From contig CM042955.1 of the NCBI GenBank assembly GCA_023678885.1, positions 36,736,088 through 36,800,087 of the forward strand: a stretch of DNA of 64,000 nt, written 5' to 3'. Shown one piece after another: positions 23,805-35,751 of the stretch (the stretch's first letter is position 1; each line of letters starts with the position of its first letter). The notes beneath the pieces were generated by a model that saw only the letters and a list, made by a program, of their open reading frames with translations, made no database searches and was not told the origin of the DNA. This DNA is from Pogostemon cablin (taxonomy: Eukaryota; Streptophyta; Magnoliopsida; Lamiales; Lamiaceae). A program made the position numbers and the translations under genes.

Positions 23805-25303
23805 TGTGATACCCGAGCTTCTCACTACTCATGTGCCAATATAATTTAATTTGTGTTATGTGCATTTTATAATTATATGATAATTATGTGGCAACTATGT
23901 GATAATAATAATTGTTTCTACATTTTATTTATCGTTATATTTTATTTGAGACATTTGTGATAAATGGTGATAATATGTGAATATATGTGTACATAAATAT
24001 TTACGTGCATTAATTTGGATATATGAGTAAATTATTTTATGTGAATAAATATATTATTTCTTAATTATTAAGTATCACACGTGTTCTCGTAAGAATAATA
24101 GTGGGTAGAAAAATGTACACGTATGTATCATATCTTAGTTATTAAGTATTGCACGTAAATAAAGAATGGATAATAATAATAATAAAATTAAAATTTACTG
24201 CCAGCAATGCGAGGGCGTGGGAAATTGATGGCCGTGAGTTTATTTAGGTTATTAAGTTCAACACGTATCTGCATGCTTAGCTTTTATTTAAAAAAAAAAT
24301 GAAAGACGTGTCATGGCTATATTGATAGCCAAAGTATTTATTTAAATAGTTGATTGAACAAGTATTGCATAGATCCCACCCCCACTTTGCCCATATAAAC
24401 GGGTGTGGGGAGGTTATTACCTCACGCCCAAAACTGAATATTCAAGCGAGAGAAAAAAATATTGAGAGAGAGAAGGGTTCGTGCCAGAACGGGAAGGAAG
24501 GAATTAGTTACGGATCTTCACGGGTTTATAGTGTTACTATTGTCAGAGTCCAGGTAAGTAGAAGTCCAACTACAATGCATAAACATGTTGTTTGTGAATT
24601 ATTTGTGATTAATATGTGATAATTATGTTATGGATTATTTGTAATTAGTTTAATTACGATATGAATTATTTAAGATTAATTTATTATACAAGCTGTGGAT
24701 TTATGTGATTTGGAGAAAGTAGGGTTCATATTCAACACTATTATTTGTAAATTATTTGTGATAATTTTGCGATATAAGTTGTGGATCTATGTGATTTGAA
24801 ATAATATCATTGTCCTATATAGATCTGTGTGATTGGAAACTGTTGAAAATATATTTGTATGGCTTGAGAAGATATTGGTTATAAGGATTTGTGGGATCCG
24901 AGGTGAAGTTGTTATTCCAAAAGTGGATCTGTTCGAATTGAAGTTAAATTATTGTTTTATTGTGATTAAATGTTGATATTGATATTGTAAATGGTTGGTG
25001 ATGCACATTTAATTGTTTTGGGTGCATACCATGCATAAACATGAAAATTTTTTTCCTCAAAATTAATAAGATACTAATGGTGTGTGCGACCACTATATAT
25101 GCATCTCTGTCAGGGTTCGAAAAAATCGTTCCCGACACTTTATTAGGGGTTCGGAAAAATCATCCCCAATACTTTGCCAGGGTTCGGAAAAATCATTCTC
25201 GGTATTATATTCAGGGATTGAAATCGATCCAATACTAAGTGTGTCTATTGAGCTCATTTGGGGTGCATATCATAAGTGTGTCGTGGGGATCCCGCAACGT
25301 GAA
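23805..25303 (+). repeat. Gypsy 5' LTR, first part
   Basis: Matches 56171-57704 of the 3' LTR. It contains a CT/GA-rich zone and a leader-like segment near 24440-24555 (ctcacgcccaaaactgaata..tcagagtccaggtaagt) and three spaced copies of ggttcggaaaaatcat-type words at about 25115-25200. The next base belongs to the inserted element; GTGAA at 25299-25303 is the duplicated target. Confidence 0.93.
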
Positions 25304-27158
25304 TGATGAGAGTGAAAATAAGCGTGTTTTAGTGTCCAATCTAATACCTTTTTGATTGATATTCTTGTCATATATTAGCACAATGGTCTTATATTCATTA
25401 TATGTGAGAAAAAGGTGCACTTGAGGTGTTTTGTTGTGTTTTAGGTGGAAAAAGGATGAAAAGAGCCAAGTTTGAGAAAAGGTGCAATTTGTGCAAGAAT
25501 GCTGATAAACGCACATCTAACTTGTGTAATTATTCTGTATTGATGTGGAGCTCTGAACGGGAAGTGTGATACATGATTCGAAAGCTACTGAAGAGAGGGT
25601 CGTTTTGGCGTAAAGAACATCCCATTCGGAGTCCGAACGAGGAAGTTATGAGCAAAGTGGTGACGCCGCGTGAGCTGTGCCGAATAGAATTGCAGTGCTA
25701 CTTTCCATGGCCTGTTACATATTCAACTCTTGGAGTTCTTGTGATTTCTTTATATTGATAGAAAGACAAGGAAGAGAGGATCGTGTGAGCGCAAAAATCA
25801 CTCAATTCGGAGGTCGGATGTGAAAGTTATACGCAAAACGGAGAGACTGCGCAAATCCAGTAGCAGGGTTCGACCTGTAGTTCGACCTGTGGCAAGTGGT
25901 TCGACCTGTTTGACGAGGTTGAACCTGCGCTTCAGGAACTTACCAAATCCGTATTTTCGAGGCTAAAACGCGTGGGATCACTTGAAAAGCCCATTCCAAG
26001 CCCTAGAGACGTGATTACAAGTATAAAAGGAGGCTCATGCAGTCAAGAAAAACGTCACCAATCACCGAGGAGAGGTCACAACCATACAACACCCCACAAG
26101 GGGGGATCACCCCCCATCCATCATCCACTTCCTTTCCTCCATCCATCCATCACTTTGAAAATTCGTTTGTGGAATCAAGAGGAGAACCAAGAGGAGGATT
26201 CAAGACGGAGAAGGACATGAAGACGCATATCTAGGGTTTATTCGTTTCCTAATTTATCTTGTATTTTCCGAACATCCGGGTAAGATCTATCCAACCCCCA
26301 TGTGTGTTTCCTACAACACCATGGGCTAGAGCCTTTTTGGTAGATCTAGGAGTTTTGATGGTTTTATGAATTAATTGATCTTCTATGTGTAAACTCCGTA
26401 CAACACTACTTGTGGATTATTTTATATATGATTGTGCTTTCTTAATCCATATTCACGGTCGTTTTGTGCATCTTCAATTGGTATATAGAGTCTGAATATA
26501 TATCTTGGTTGTAGATTGAGTGCGTTCACCGCTGAACAGGATTCCATGTTATGATTCTAAGTGAGGGGACTCCGAAGCTTCATTAGAACTATCATATATG
26601 AATACTTATTAATTGAATTGAATTCGGGTTATTAAGTAGGATAAAGAGGATAATTTTATAGTACCTATAAAGGGAGATCATATCGGGTTAGAGTACCAAT
26701 CCTAGGGGGAAATAATTGATACTGATAGTACCTAGAAAGGGGGGTGAAATTATATCTCTTGCTCCGAGGTTATTCACACGTGTTACACGCATGTTTACTT
26801 GTGTCTATAGAGTAAATATGCATGGTTTAGTGATGCGTCCATATTCCACAAGGCAGAGTCGGACATTGACACATGGAAGGAAAGTTAATGAGTAAAAATG
26901 GATTATCCTAGAGCTACCTATTCTCCTACTTGATCTACTTTCGTATCCTTCGAGTGATAGTTTATTTTATTTGTTATTTAATTGTTAGTAGATTAATAAT
27001 TCAAACCTCCAACTTAATTGTCTTAATTAATTTAGTAAATAATTAAATTGATAATACGCCATCCTTTGGGTTCGATATTCACTTGGTCGCTTGCTAAGCT
27101 GCAATTGATATCCTTAATACTTGGGGATTAATTTTGCGTGCAAAGAAAACGCGCATCA
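25304..27158 (+). repeat. 5' LTR of the gag-protease element
   Basis: Begins TGATGAGAGTGAAAATAAGC and ends AAACGCGCATCA. It holds two copies of the shared AAGTTATG-type motif (about 25590-25655 and 25770-25845), then a short array of TTCGACCTG words (25868-25930). The words catgtgtgtttcctacaacacc and tagtacctataaaggg further on are characteristic of this LTR family. Confidence 0.93.
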
Positions 27159-27164
27159 AGTTCT

Positions 27165-27182
27165 TGGCGCCGCTGCCGGGGA
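27165..27182 (+). other. Primer binding site, tRNA-Asp type
   Basis: TGGCGCCGCTGCCGGGGA lies six bases after the LTR end. Plant Athila and Tat/Ogre elements carry the nearly identical TGGCGCCGTTGCCGGGGA, complementary to the 3' end of tRNA-Asp; here one T is C. Confidence 0.85.
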
Positions 27183-27341
27183 CGGCTGTTATTATTAATT
27201 TTATTATTTCTAGTTTGATTAAGATATTTTTTTCTTTTATTTGTGATTATTTATTTCTATCTAACCTTGAATTTTTCCGAGTTACTTGTGTGCTTGAAAA
27301 AGGAGGGGAAGGAAAGGAACGAATAACACATTGAGCTAAAT

Positions 27342-28795
27342 ATGGCCGGAGCAAGGCAGAATCCGGATAATGTTTCCATTCGTGAAATTTTCACGAACTT
27401 TGGGAATATCAACATGGGGTTGATAGGAGCAAGGGGGGAAGATGATGATTTTGAGATAAATCCCGCTCTTATTAACATGGTAGAGAAGAATCCATTTTCT
27501 GGAGGTTGTTTTGAAGATCCATATCAACATCTCCGAAGATTTCTTGGTTATGCAAACACTCAAAAAGGGGCTGGAGCTAATGATAATGCTAGACGGATCG
27601 CCCTATTCAAGTTCTCATTGATTGATAAGGCAGAAGCTTGGTATGAGACTCTTGATGCCACAGATTGCACTACATGGGACCAACTGCAGCAGAAGTTCTT
27701 GGAGAGATACATGCCACCCTCAAGGATCTTAAGAATGAGGCAAGAGATCACCCAATTTGTTATGAATCAGGGTGAGAAATTTTATGAGGCGTGGGATAGG
27801 TTTAAAGACATGCTCAGGAGGTGCCCACAACATGGAATGTCTAAGGCTGAATACATAAGTATCTTCTATTATGGATTGGATTGTGAGTCACGTATTTTTA
27901 TTGATGCATCATCAGGAGGAGCGCTGTTATCTAAGACAGCACTTGAAGCGAAAAAGTTGTTCGAAGACATCTCTATGAATACACGTGACTGGCCAGTAGA
28001 GAGAGATAGAGGATCATATGTACTTGGTAAGGTGGCGCAAGCTGAACATCAAGTGGAAAAGCCGAATAGGGATGATGAGATCGTCTCTAGTCTAGCTAAC
28101 ATCAACAAGCTACTAGAGTCCCAGCAAAGGCAAATCACAGAGTTGACACAAAGGGGACCTAGTATGCGGCAGCACGAAGTGAAGAGTGTTGAAGATACCT
28201 TCAATCGATACATGGATGAGAATGATGCAAGGATTGATTGTCTTGAGGATACCATGAATGTTGATCATGCAGATTCATCTAAGCAGTTGAAGGAGTTTAC
28301 TTTGATTATGGGGCAGATGACCGCGAATGTGAATCAATTGACAGAAACATTGGAGAATAATGCCATCACGTTAAGGTCTGGAACGCAGTACGAGGGATCG
28401 ATGAGACCGGGATCAAATTTGGACATAGCTAATCCTCGGTTCGACCAAAACCCAGAGGGTTCGACCTGGCATTCAGGTCGAACCATGGTCGAACTATACC
28501 ATGCGGAGCACTCTGTTTTTCCAGAACACCAGTTCGACCAAAGCAAGAGTGGTTCGACCTGTTCTGCAGGTCGAACCTCTTCATCCGGCGTGCTCTGTTT
28601 TATCGCAGCAACGGTTCGACCACGACCATAATGGTTCGACCAACCCAGCAGGTCGAACCCAGGTCGAACCGGAGGATATAAACTATACAGTGAGGCAGTT
28701 CGACCTACGGGGCAGTGGTTCGACCTCTAACACTGGTCGAACCCTAGTCGAACCTCAAGAGCAGAAAGAGAGCAGTTTTCCAGGAGATAGGTTCG
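27342..28795 (+). pseudogene. Athila-like gag with repeated GST..GRT tail, frameshifted
   Basis: The first frame (27342-28631) encodes a retrotransposon gag core: MVEKNPFSGG near the start, WYETLDATDCTTWDQL, then QKFLERYMPP, EAWDRFKDMLRRCPQHGM and FYYGLD, in Athila order. No CCHC zinc knuckle is present. The tail repeats a GST..xGRTxVEP unit, encoded by GGTTCGACC and GGTCGAACC words. A frameshift near 28580 moves the tail into the +1 frame, which continues to 28795, where the inverted element is inserted. After that insertion the same repeat unit resumes at 37716. Gag forms the particle coat; in this element it is the main product that could once have been made. Confidence 0.87.
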
Positions 28796-30770
28796 TGATA
28801 GGCTTTTTCTGCGCACTATAATTTAATCCCCAAGTATGAAGGATATCAATTGTAGCGGTAAGTGACCAAGTTAAATTATCGAACCCAAGGGACAGCTAAC
28901 TATTTATTTTCTAATTATACTAGCTTAATCAGAATAAGGTAACCGATTTTCAATGTTTTGTTGCGAATTAACTAAAATACGCAAATAATAAATAATTGAA
29001 TTAATTAAAAGCAAGGAAAAATAACAACAAGTTTCTAATCAAGAGATGACAAACAGTTCTAAGGAATCAGGTATTGATCAATTAGTTTGGGTTATTAAAC
29101 TTACGATTGCTCATTCATGCAGTTTCACTGAAAATACACCACATATCCCTGTTATCCTACCGAATATGATTCGATTCAAAGCTAACAGTCTAATCTGGTT
29201 TAAATCCTAAGGTGCGCAAATATTACCAAGCCTTATTCCTAGATACTAATCAAAGCAAGCAACAATACCTCCGGATGGTAAGCCTGACTAACAAGATATT
29301 TTCTGGAATTACTACAAGATTCTATTCACTTCCTACTTGATTGTCTAATTGCATTGTTCCACTAAACTAATCAAGTATTTGATTTACCAGTTCATGGAAT
29401 TAAAGTGCTTATAGCGGAGCTACTCTAATCCCTAACTGATAGACAATACCAATCATGAACGCACACAAGCTAACACAATAATCCAAGCATTATAGCAGAT
29501 GTCATGAATATATTATGAAGACGTTACGAAGCAGAAAAACGTCTTAATAAAATAAGTAAAATCAAAAGCTCAACTGCATAAAATCCCAATCTTTGGTCTA
29601 AATCCCCAAATCAATTAAATCAATCCATCAAACCTTAGGACTGTATATAAAATTAGCCCATGAGGTCACAAGCAACACTCATGGCTAAGCAATTCATACC
29701 AAAAATCAAAGTAAAAGGAAGGAAAAGAAAGGAATTATGAAACCCTAGTGTAGACGTAGTCTTTCATTCCTTCTCCGTCTCTCCAATTGCTCGATTCTCC
29801 CTCAATTAGCACTTGGAACCCTCTTGGAAGTGGATGGATGGTGAAATCAGGTTGTAAATCTGATATGGAGGTGTTGGAGGTGTGAATTGATGATGGATTA
29901 TGGATGGGTTCTCTCCAATTTGGGTCTCGATCTCCCTAATTATTTCTAGGACTGATGTAGGGCTTTTTCGCGATTGAAACTGCTTCAGAATCGCGATTTG
30001 AGGGTATATATACACTGCTGCATCGAACAGGCCCCGTCTGGGCCCTGAACTGGGCCGCTTGGCACCTTGCTCTAGCCGAGCTCATGGCCGAGCGGCCCCC
30101 AAACCTGCCGAGTATCATATGGGTGAAACGGGAATGTCGTGTAGGCTCTGAGGACACCCCACTCGGCTGAAAATTCGCAAAATGTTGGTCCTGCTCGAGC
30201 CGAGCGGCCTCCCGAGCTGCAGAGACTGCACTGCGCGACTTCACCGTTTTGAGCATAACTTCTTCATACGGACTCCAATTTGAATGATTTTTACGTTTAC
30301 GTGTTCCTCCTTTCCTGGCTTTCTATTCATATAAAGAACTCTGAGAAACTCCAACATTTGAATATGTAAAAAGTCATGAAAAGTGGCTGCTCGGTACAGC
30401 ATGTGCGACGTTAGCACTTTGATCATAACTTTCTCGTTTGGAATCCAATTGAGGTGTTCTTTATGCCAAAATGACCCTGTCTTCTGTGGCTTTCAAACCA
30501 TATTTCACATGATCAATTTGGACTTCTATAAGAATACAGAAATTTGTGCAACATGGACTATATTTTTCAGCATTCCTTCTCACTTTCACTCCTCATTCCA
30601 ACTTTGAACTTTTGATCATGTTTTACCCTTCAAAACTCAACAAAACACCTTAGTAGCATCTTAATTATGAAAGATATGAAAACCATGTTATTCTATATAA
30701 AATTATGGCCACATTCTATCAAAAATGGTGTAATGTGAGACCTAAAATACGTGAAATTCCACTCTCAACA
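28796..30770 (-). repeat. 3' LTR of the inverted gag-protease element
   Basis: On plus it begins TGATAGGCTTTTTCTGCGC and ends CCACTCTCAACA. It carries a GC-rich block of CGAGC/GCTCGG words (30040-30235) and, on minus, two copies of the shared AAGTTATG-type motif (about 30245-30315 and 30420-30480). The matching solo LTR is at 10137-11994. Confidence 0.93.
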
Positions 30771-30784
30771 AACCCCCAAACTTA
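30771..30784 (-). other. Polypurine tract of the inverted element
   Basis: Plus aacccccaaactta reads TAAGTTTGGGGGTT on minus and adjoins the 3' LTR. The same TAAGTTTGGGGG core precedes the 3' LTR of the host element (40832-40843). Confidence 0.75.
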
Positions 30785-32399
30785 CCTGTTGCTCGTCCCG
30801 AGGCAACGACATATAAAACCAATAGAGTAATTGAGAGGAAATTTCACAACTTCACATCCAAGAAAATATAACAATTCAAAAATCATACTTCAAATACTAA
30901 GACAACCATCCATCTAAGAACATACAATTCAAATCAACTACTTCACTTTTTCGGAATGCTCATCCACCATTCTCACGGGTAGTATTTACGCTCATCGCTC
31001 AAGTGTGAGATATACACTTCAGGGTAAGGTGTTTACACTCAAAGTCAATTCAAACACACGTGTAACCATAAGCTTGACAATCATCTCAACTCTCGACTAA
31101 ATGGATAATTTCAATAATAGGATCACAAAGGTCTTGCATTAGGTTGTAATGTTGGCTCTTTGGTAAAGGTAGGGAGTATATGGATAAGGTGACTCAATCA
31201 CTAGTAGAGAATCAAAGAAGACTTACAGCTTTTCAACAAACAGCTTTACTTTCTTCTTTCTTCTTCATCGCTCTTCAATGCTTCTTGCAATTTGATTCCT
31301 CCTTCACTTTTGAACACCACATCCTTACTTGGAAATTTCTCTTCTTCTTCCCTCTTTTCTTTTCTTTTCTCTTTTTTTTTTTATTTTTCAAATAAGGGTA
31401 CCAGTTTCAGGCACTACCCCTTTATGCAACAATTTAACCACTCTTCTCAACAATTTTCATCACTTCCAACTTATTCTCCTTTTATGTTTCTTCTCAAGAC
31501 ACCAAATTGACTCCTTCAACTCTCTACTAGGTAGGGATTTTTAAAGGCTAACAAAAGGGATCAATTGGCTAATCACGTAGGCTTCCAACAAATAAGGCTT
31601 TTAGGCTCAAAAGGGTTGACTGCGGATATTTCATTAGGTAGAAAAATAATATGGCTAGTGACTAATAAAAAACAAAGATGACCTAAGATCATTTCCTATT
31701 GTCTAGTCAAACACGTAGCTTCAAGCAAGATACAAAGTCAAGTTCTAGAATACGTGTGTATGAACGACACTCACAAGAATAAACTAAATCATGCAACTAG
31801 TCATTATTTCAAAAGGCTCAAAATCTCACATGGCTATAGGAATGAACGAGCAATCCTAATCAAGCCACATAGCAAATCTTTCACGTACATAAGTAAACTT
31901 CAAGCATCTCAATATCAAAGCACAATATCAAATTGCTTCTCAAACAATCACACAAAAATACCATCAAGTGCCAAGAAAAATCAGAAAATCATCATAGAGA
32001 ACCAAAAATCAACTATACCAACACTAGGATTAACACAAAACAAATAAACACAAACAAAAACAACACGAAACCTGGAAAATCGCAAAAAATCGAACTCTCA
32101 ACACTCTCGAATAAATCGACAATATTAAAAATCCGCAAAAAATCGACTCTCCAAGCAACAACACAATGCAAAAATTCTATTTCGACACTGCAAGACAAGG
32201 TATGTACGTTACCCCCCCAAACTTAGATTAAACGAAGTGAGAAACTAAGTTTGCAAAGAAGTATATATTGCAGTCAAGAAACACCTAATAAAACTCCTAC
32301 ACCAACACAGACATATAAAAGCAATAAAACGGAAGGGACAGCCCCCAACAAGCGCTCATGTTTAACGTCGGAGAGTCACGACAGGATACCTCTTTTCAA
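30785..32399 (-). other. Conserved non-coding 3' region of the inverted element
   Basis: No protein is recognised, but much of it aligns by eye with 38956-40832 of the other gag-protease element. Shared pieces include gacgttaaacatgagcgc just after the protease stop (32352-32369), a second TAAGTTTGGGGGGGT tract (32211-32226), a block near 31640-31745, and a stem-loop at 31394-31421 (GGGTA and TACCC around a 14-nt loop). The pyrimidine-rich run at 31330-31390 is the minus-strand purine tract that follows the stem-loop in both elements. Confidence 0.65.
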
Positions 32400-33725
32400 C
32401 TACTGGATCGGAGGATAGTCTTCTCTCATCTTTACTTTTAAGTACTTCCATCCTCTCTTGTTCGCACCAACCATCTCACCTTTCTTTGTTATAGAAACAG
32501 AAACCTTAGAACCTATTCTCTCCCATGACTGTTTTGATTCCTTCTTGTAAACCCTCCACTCAATTGTAGGCTCAACCTGCGTAGCAAAACTAGGATTAAA
32601 CAAGTCAGAATTTTCAACACCAATATAAAAATAAAAATCCGGAGGTAAGTTTGGAGGCTTCAGATATGGATCATCAAATTTTCCTGCAACCAAAAGATCA
32701 TCAAACATCATATCAGAGTTAGTAGTAGGAAAGGTAAGAGATACGCTTGTTCCTGCGATCTCCTTTACCACTTCAATGCTTTGGCTCTCATGCTTCTCTT
32801 TAGCAGCAGGCTTCGTCTCCTCTTCAACCGTAGACTTCATATTCTGATTCACCTTGGCATCACCCAATGCAAGTAAATTTTCAAGATAATCAACACATTC
32901 ATCATTAGATAAAGCCTCAAACTGTGCATCAGACAAGGCGCAGTTCTCCTCAAACTCTTTGTCGACTACTTCCACAGACTTGCAGTGCTGCTTATCTGTA
33001 GGCCACTGCATCTCCTTATTCAAAGAAAAGACAATCTCCTTATCATCAGCCCTAAGCCTCAACTCTCCTTTGAACACATCAATTAGAGCTCTTCCAGTTG
33101 CAAGGAATGGACGGCCCAAGATCAGAGGCGCTCCATCCTTGTCATCCTCCATATCTAGAACAAGAAAATCCATAGGAAAAGTCAAATTGGACACTTTCAC
33201 AAGCACATCTTCAATAACTCCTTCAGGGTATGTCAACGACCGATCTGCTAACTGTAGGGCAACAGATGCAGGTTTCAACTCCCTCAAACCAAGCTTCTTG
33301 AACACTGATAAAGACATCAAATTTATACTGGCTCCTAAATCACACAATGCTCTCCTAGATGGTCCTTTTCCAATCTCACAGGGAATGATGAAGCTCCCTG
33401 GATCCTTCAATTTTTCTGGAAGCTTCTTTTGAATAATAGAGCTGCAGTTCTTTGTCAAATTCACTGTCTCCACACTGTTAAGCTTCCTCTTTCTGGAGAT
33501 AAGTTCCTTGATGAACCTTGAATAATGTGGCATCTCTTCCAATGCTTCCGAGAAAGGAATAGTGACTTGGACATCCCTCATGACATCAGCAAACTTACGA
33601 AACTTCTCATCAAGGCTTTTTGACATGAATCTTTGAGGAAAAGGAATTGGTACCTTTGTAATTGGAAGTCCCAAACTGTCTTTCTCGAATACCTGTTCCG
33701 CTTCTCTCAGTTTTTTCGCTCTCAA
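32400..33725 (-). CDS. Athila-like aspartic protease reading frame (gag-pro C-terminal part)
   Basis: 441 codons. It overlaps the end of the gag frame by 116 bases in a different frame, so expression would need a frameshift, or the overlap marks a mutation. Early residues (FPQRF, KFADVMRDVQVTIPFSEAL, MPHYSRFIKEL) are the conserved segment before Athila proteases. The catalytic region reads ALCDLGASINLM, where DLGA replaces the usual DSGA, as in Athila elements. FLVLDMEDDKDGAPLILGRPFL follows. Beyond residue about 250 the sequence is acidic, then ends in a tail (WRVYKKESKQSW, KYLKVKMREDYPP) that the other gag-protease element also has. It is annotated as CDS because the frame is open; there is no evidence of activity. 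Confidence 0.8.
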   Translation of the reverse strand: MRAKKLREAEQVFEKDSLGLPITKVPIPFPQRFMSKSLDEKFRKFADVMRDVQVTIPFSEALEEMPHYSRFIKELISRKRKLNSVETVNLTKNCSSIIQKKLPEKLKDPGSFIIPCEIGKGPSRRALCDLGASINLMSLSVFKKLGLRELKPASVALQLADRSLTYPEGVIEDVLVKVSNLTFPMDFLVLDMEDDKDGAPLILGRPFLATGRALIDVFKGELRLRADDKEIVFSLNKEMQWPTDKQHCKSVEVVDKEFEENCALSDAQFEALSNDECVDYLENLLALGDAKVNQNMKSTVEEETKPAAKEKHESQSIEVVKEIAGTSVSLTFPTTNSDMMFDDLLVAGKFDDPYLKPPNLPPDFYFYIGVENSDLFNPSFATQVEPTIEWRVYKKESKQSWERIGSKVSVSITKKGEMVGANKRGWKYLKVKMREDYPPIQ

Positions 33726-35418
33726 GCCACTTTTTATCAGAAATTTCCAGATCAGATTGACTCAGTACAAAATTTGGACGCGCAGAAAACCCTGGAGGGC
33801 AGCTCGCAGGCTCGCTCGGCTCGAGCGGAGGTCGAGCAGTGCCGAGCTGGGTCCCACCTGAACTGGAAGACACGTCGGAACTAGCCAGAGTCCCGCTTGG
33901 CAGCATCTGAACCTGCTCGGCAGCCTGCTCGGGCCGAGCCGGTAGCCAAGCCGCGTCTAATCGGTTCTGCTCCATCCCTGTTTCGTACTGCTTCTGTTCT
34001 GCTTTATTCTGTACAAGTTCTGTGACGTTCTGCATCAGTTTTGGACCTTTACAATGCTTCTCAGCTCTCAACGTGATCGCATTAACACTCTCCTTTGGGT
34101 TGATTTCCGTATCCGAAGGAAACTTTCCTTTCTGCAACTGCACTTGCTGCTGATTTACTGTAGTGGAGATCTGCCCTATGTTATATGACAAACTCTTCAA
34201 CTGCTTGTTCACTTCCTCATTCTGTTTGGTCATATTCGAGTCCATGAGAACAATGCAGTTATTGATCTTGTTTATGTCGGCATCATTCTTCTTCATGTAT
34301 CTTGCTAACACATCGTCAATACTGGACTTCCCTTCTTCAGTCTTAGCGCCATGATCAAAATTAGGAGGATATGGAACTGCATTATTCGGATTTGAATAAG
34401 GGAAGTTCTCATACCTCTGATTCTGCCAATTGCCTCCTTGATTATTAGGACCTCCCCCTTGGATATTCCTCTGGTTCGAATTACCTTGAGGGTACCTATT
34501 TCCTTGCCAATTTTGAGGAGCTCTTGAACCCTGAAGACTCTGCCCCATAGCCCAATTGGCATCCTCGACCTCTTGAAGGTTCATCACCACATCATCACTT
34601 GCAGACCCTCGGTTGCCTCCCCCATTATTACCTGATATCAGAGTAATCAGGTTCTTATTCATCTGTTCCAATTGAGCGATAACCTTATCATTCTTATCAG
34701 CTTCAGAAAATTTCTCTTCAACCTTTGCAACTTTACCAAGTATATAAGTCCCTTGGATCCTCTCAGATGGCCAATCCCTTGAGTTCAAAGAGATATCATC
34801 AAATAATTTCTCTACGGCATTGGATGTTTTGCCAAAAATTGTTCCTCCCGCAGAAGCATCAACCAACACTCTAGATTCGTTGTCAAGGCCATTATAGAAG
34901 ACACTGATGAGTTGAGACTTTTTGAATCCATGCTGTGGGCATCTCCTCAACGCATCAGTAAACCTTTCCCAGGCCTCTCCAAACGACTCATCTCTCCACT
35001 GCTTGAATTGATTGATCTCCTGTTTCAGTAAAAGAACCTTTCCTGGTGGCATAAATCGATCCACGAACAACTGCTGCAACTCAGTCCAGTTTGAGCAACT
35101 GTCTCCCTTTAGCTTATCATACCACTCCCTTGCCTTATCAACCAATGAAAAGTGAAAAAGCCTCATCTTCCATCTATCATTAGTAGCATCAGCAGCTTTC
35201 ACTGTATCCATGTAGCTGTTGAAACGCTTAAGATGACTGTAGGGCTCATCAAAAACGCCTCCGGCAAAGGGGTTTTTCTCCACCATATGAATCAGGGTTG
35301 GCCTTATGTCATTCGTTTCATCAGCTTGAACGGCTCCAACTGCGCTTGATCCTCCTAGATTGGTGGACTTGAATGTCTCTCGGATGACGATGTCATCCTC
35401 ATCAGTTCTATCTCCCAT
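33610..35418 (-). CDS. Athila-like gag reading frame of the inverted element
   Basis: 602 codons, uninterrupted. The gag core spans about residues 45-215: MVEKNPFAGGVF, HFSLVDKAREWYDKL, FVDRFMPPGKVL, EAWERFTDALRRCPQHGF and SVFYNGLDNESR. Residues about 270-355 are rich in Asn, Gln and Gly where relatives have a CCHC zinc knuckle; none is present here. A coiled stretch (about 365-430) and NAITLRAEKHCKGP follow. The last 100 residues are Pro/Ser/Ala-rich, encoded by GC-rich CGAGC/GCTCGG words like those in its own LTR. The start chosen is the first ATG, 333 bp after the 5' LTR. Confidence 0.87.
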   Translation of the reverse strand: MGDRTDEDDIVIRETFKSTNLGGSSAVGAVQADETNDIRPTLIHMVEKNPFAGGVFDEPYSHLKRFNSYMDTVKAADATNDRWKMRLFHFSLVDKAREWYDKLKGDSCSNWTELQQLFVDRFMPPGKVLLLKQEINQFKQWRDESFGEAWERFTDALRRCPQHGFKKSQLISVFYNGLDNESRVLVDASAGGTIFGKTSNAVEKLFDDISLNSRDWPSERIQGTYILGKVAKVEEKFSEADKNDKVIAQLEQMNKNLITLISGNNGGGNRGSASDDVVMNLQEVEDANWAMGQSLQGSRAPQNWQGNRYPQGNSNQRNIQGGGPNNQGGNWQNQRYENFPYSNPNNAVPYPPNFDHGAKTEEGKSSIDDVLARYMKKNDADINKINNCIVLMDSNMTKQNEEVNKQLKSLSYNIGQISTTVNQQQVQLQKGKFPSDTEINPKESVNAITLRAEKHCKGPKLMQNVTELVQNKAEQKQYETGMEQNRLDAAWLPARPEQAAEQVQMLPSGTLASSDVSSSSGGTQLGTARPPLEPSEPASCPPGFSARPNFVLSQSDLEISDKKWLESEKTERSGTGIRERQFGTSNYKGTNSFSSKIHVKKP

Positions 35419-35725
35419 GTCTGCTGTTTCTAATTCTGATTCGAATTCTGCTTCTGATTCAGTCTTTTCTGGGTTAACCTGATTTTCTATCTGCTATTTT
35501 TCTTTCTCCTATACGATTGCTTTAGGAGGTGCTTTGGTATTCTTTGATTTTACTCTTCTTTTCCTTGCAGAAGCTTCAATTTTCGGATCAAATTCAAGAT
35601 CTTGTGCTCTCGTCTTTGACCTAGTTTACATGCAACTTCAAGAAAAATCCAAAGTAAAACAATTAAATCCCAAAGAAAATATTCTAATTAACTAAGTAAT
35701 AAAAGAAAATAAATAATTAAAACTG

Positions 35726-35745
35726 TCCCCGGCACAATGGCGCCA
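35726..35745 (-). other. Primer binding site of the inverted element
   Basis: On minus it reads TGGCGCCATTGTGCCGGGGA, six bases after the 5' LTR end (35752). It resembles the tRNA-Asp type site of Athila elements with a small insertion. Confidence 0.65.
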
Positions 35746-35751
35746 TAAACT

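Noticed and set aside
24350..24619. Reading frame in the Gypsy LTR, also seen at 56750
   Set aside because: It lies in LTR sequence and its length differs between the two LTRs (89 and 69 codons), so it is not conserved.
32013..32198. Hydrophobic minus-strand frame as a membrane protein
   Set aside because: AT-rich composition in the non-coding 3' region of the inverted element; no counterpart in the related element.
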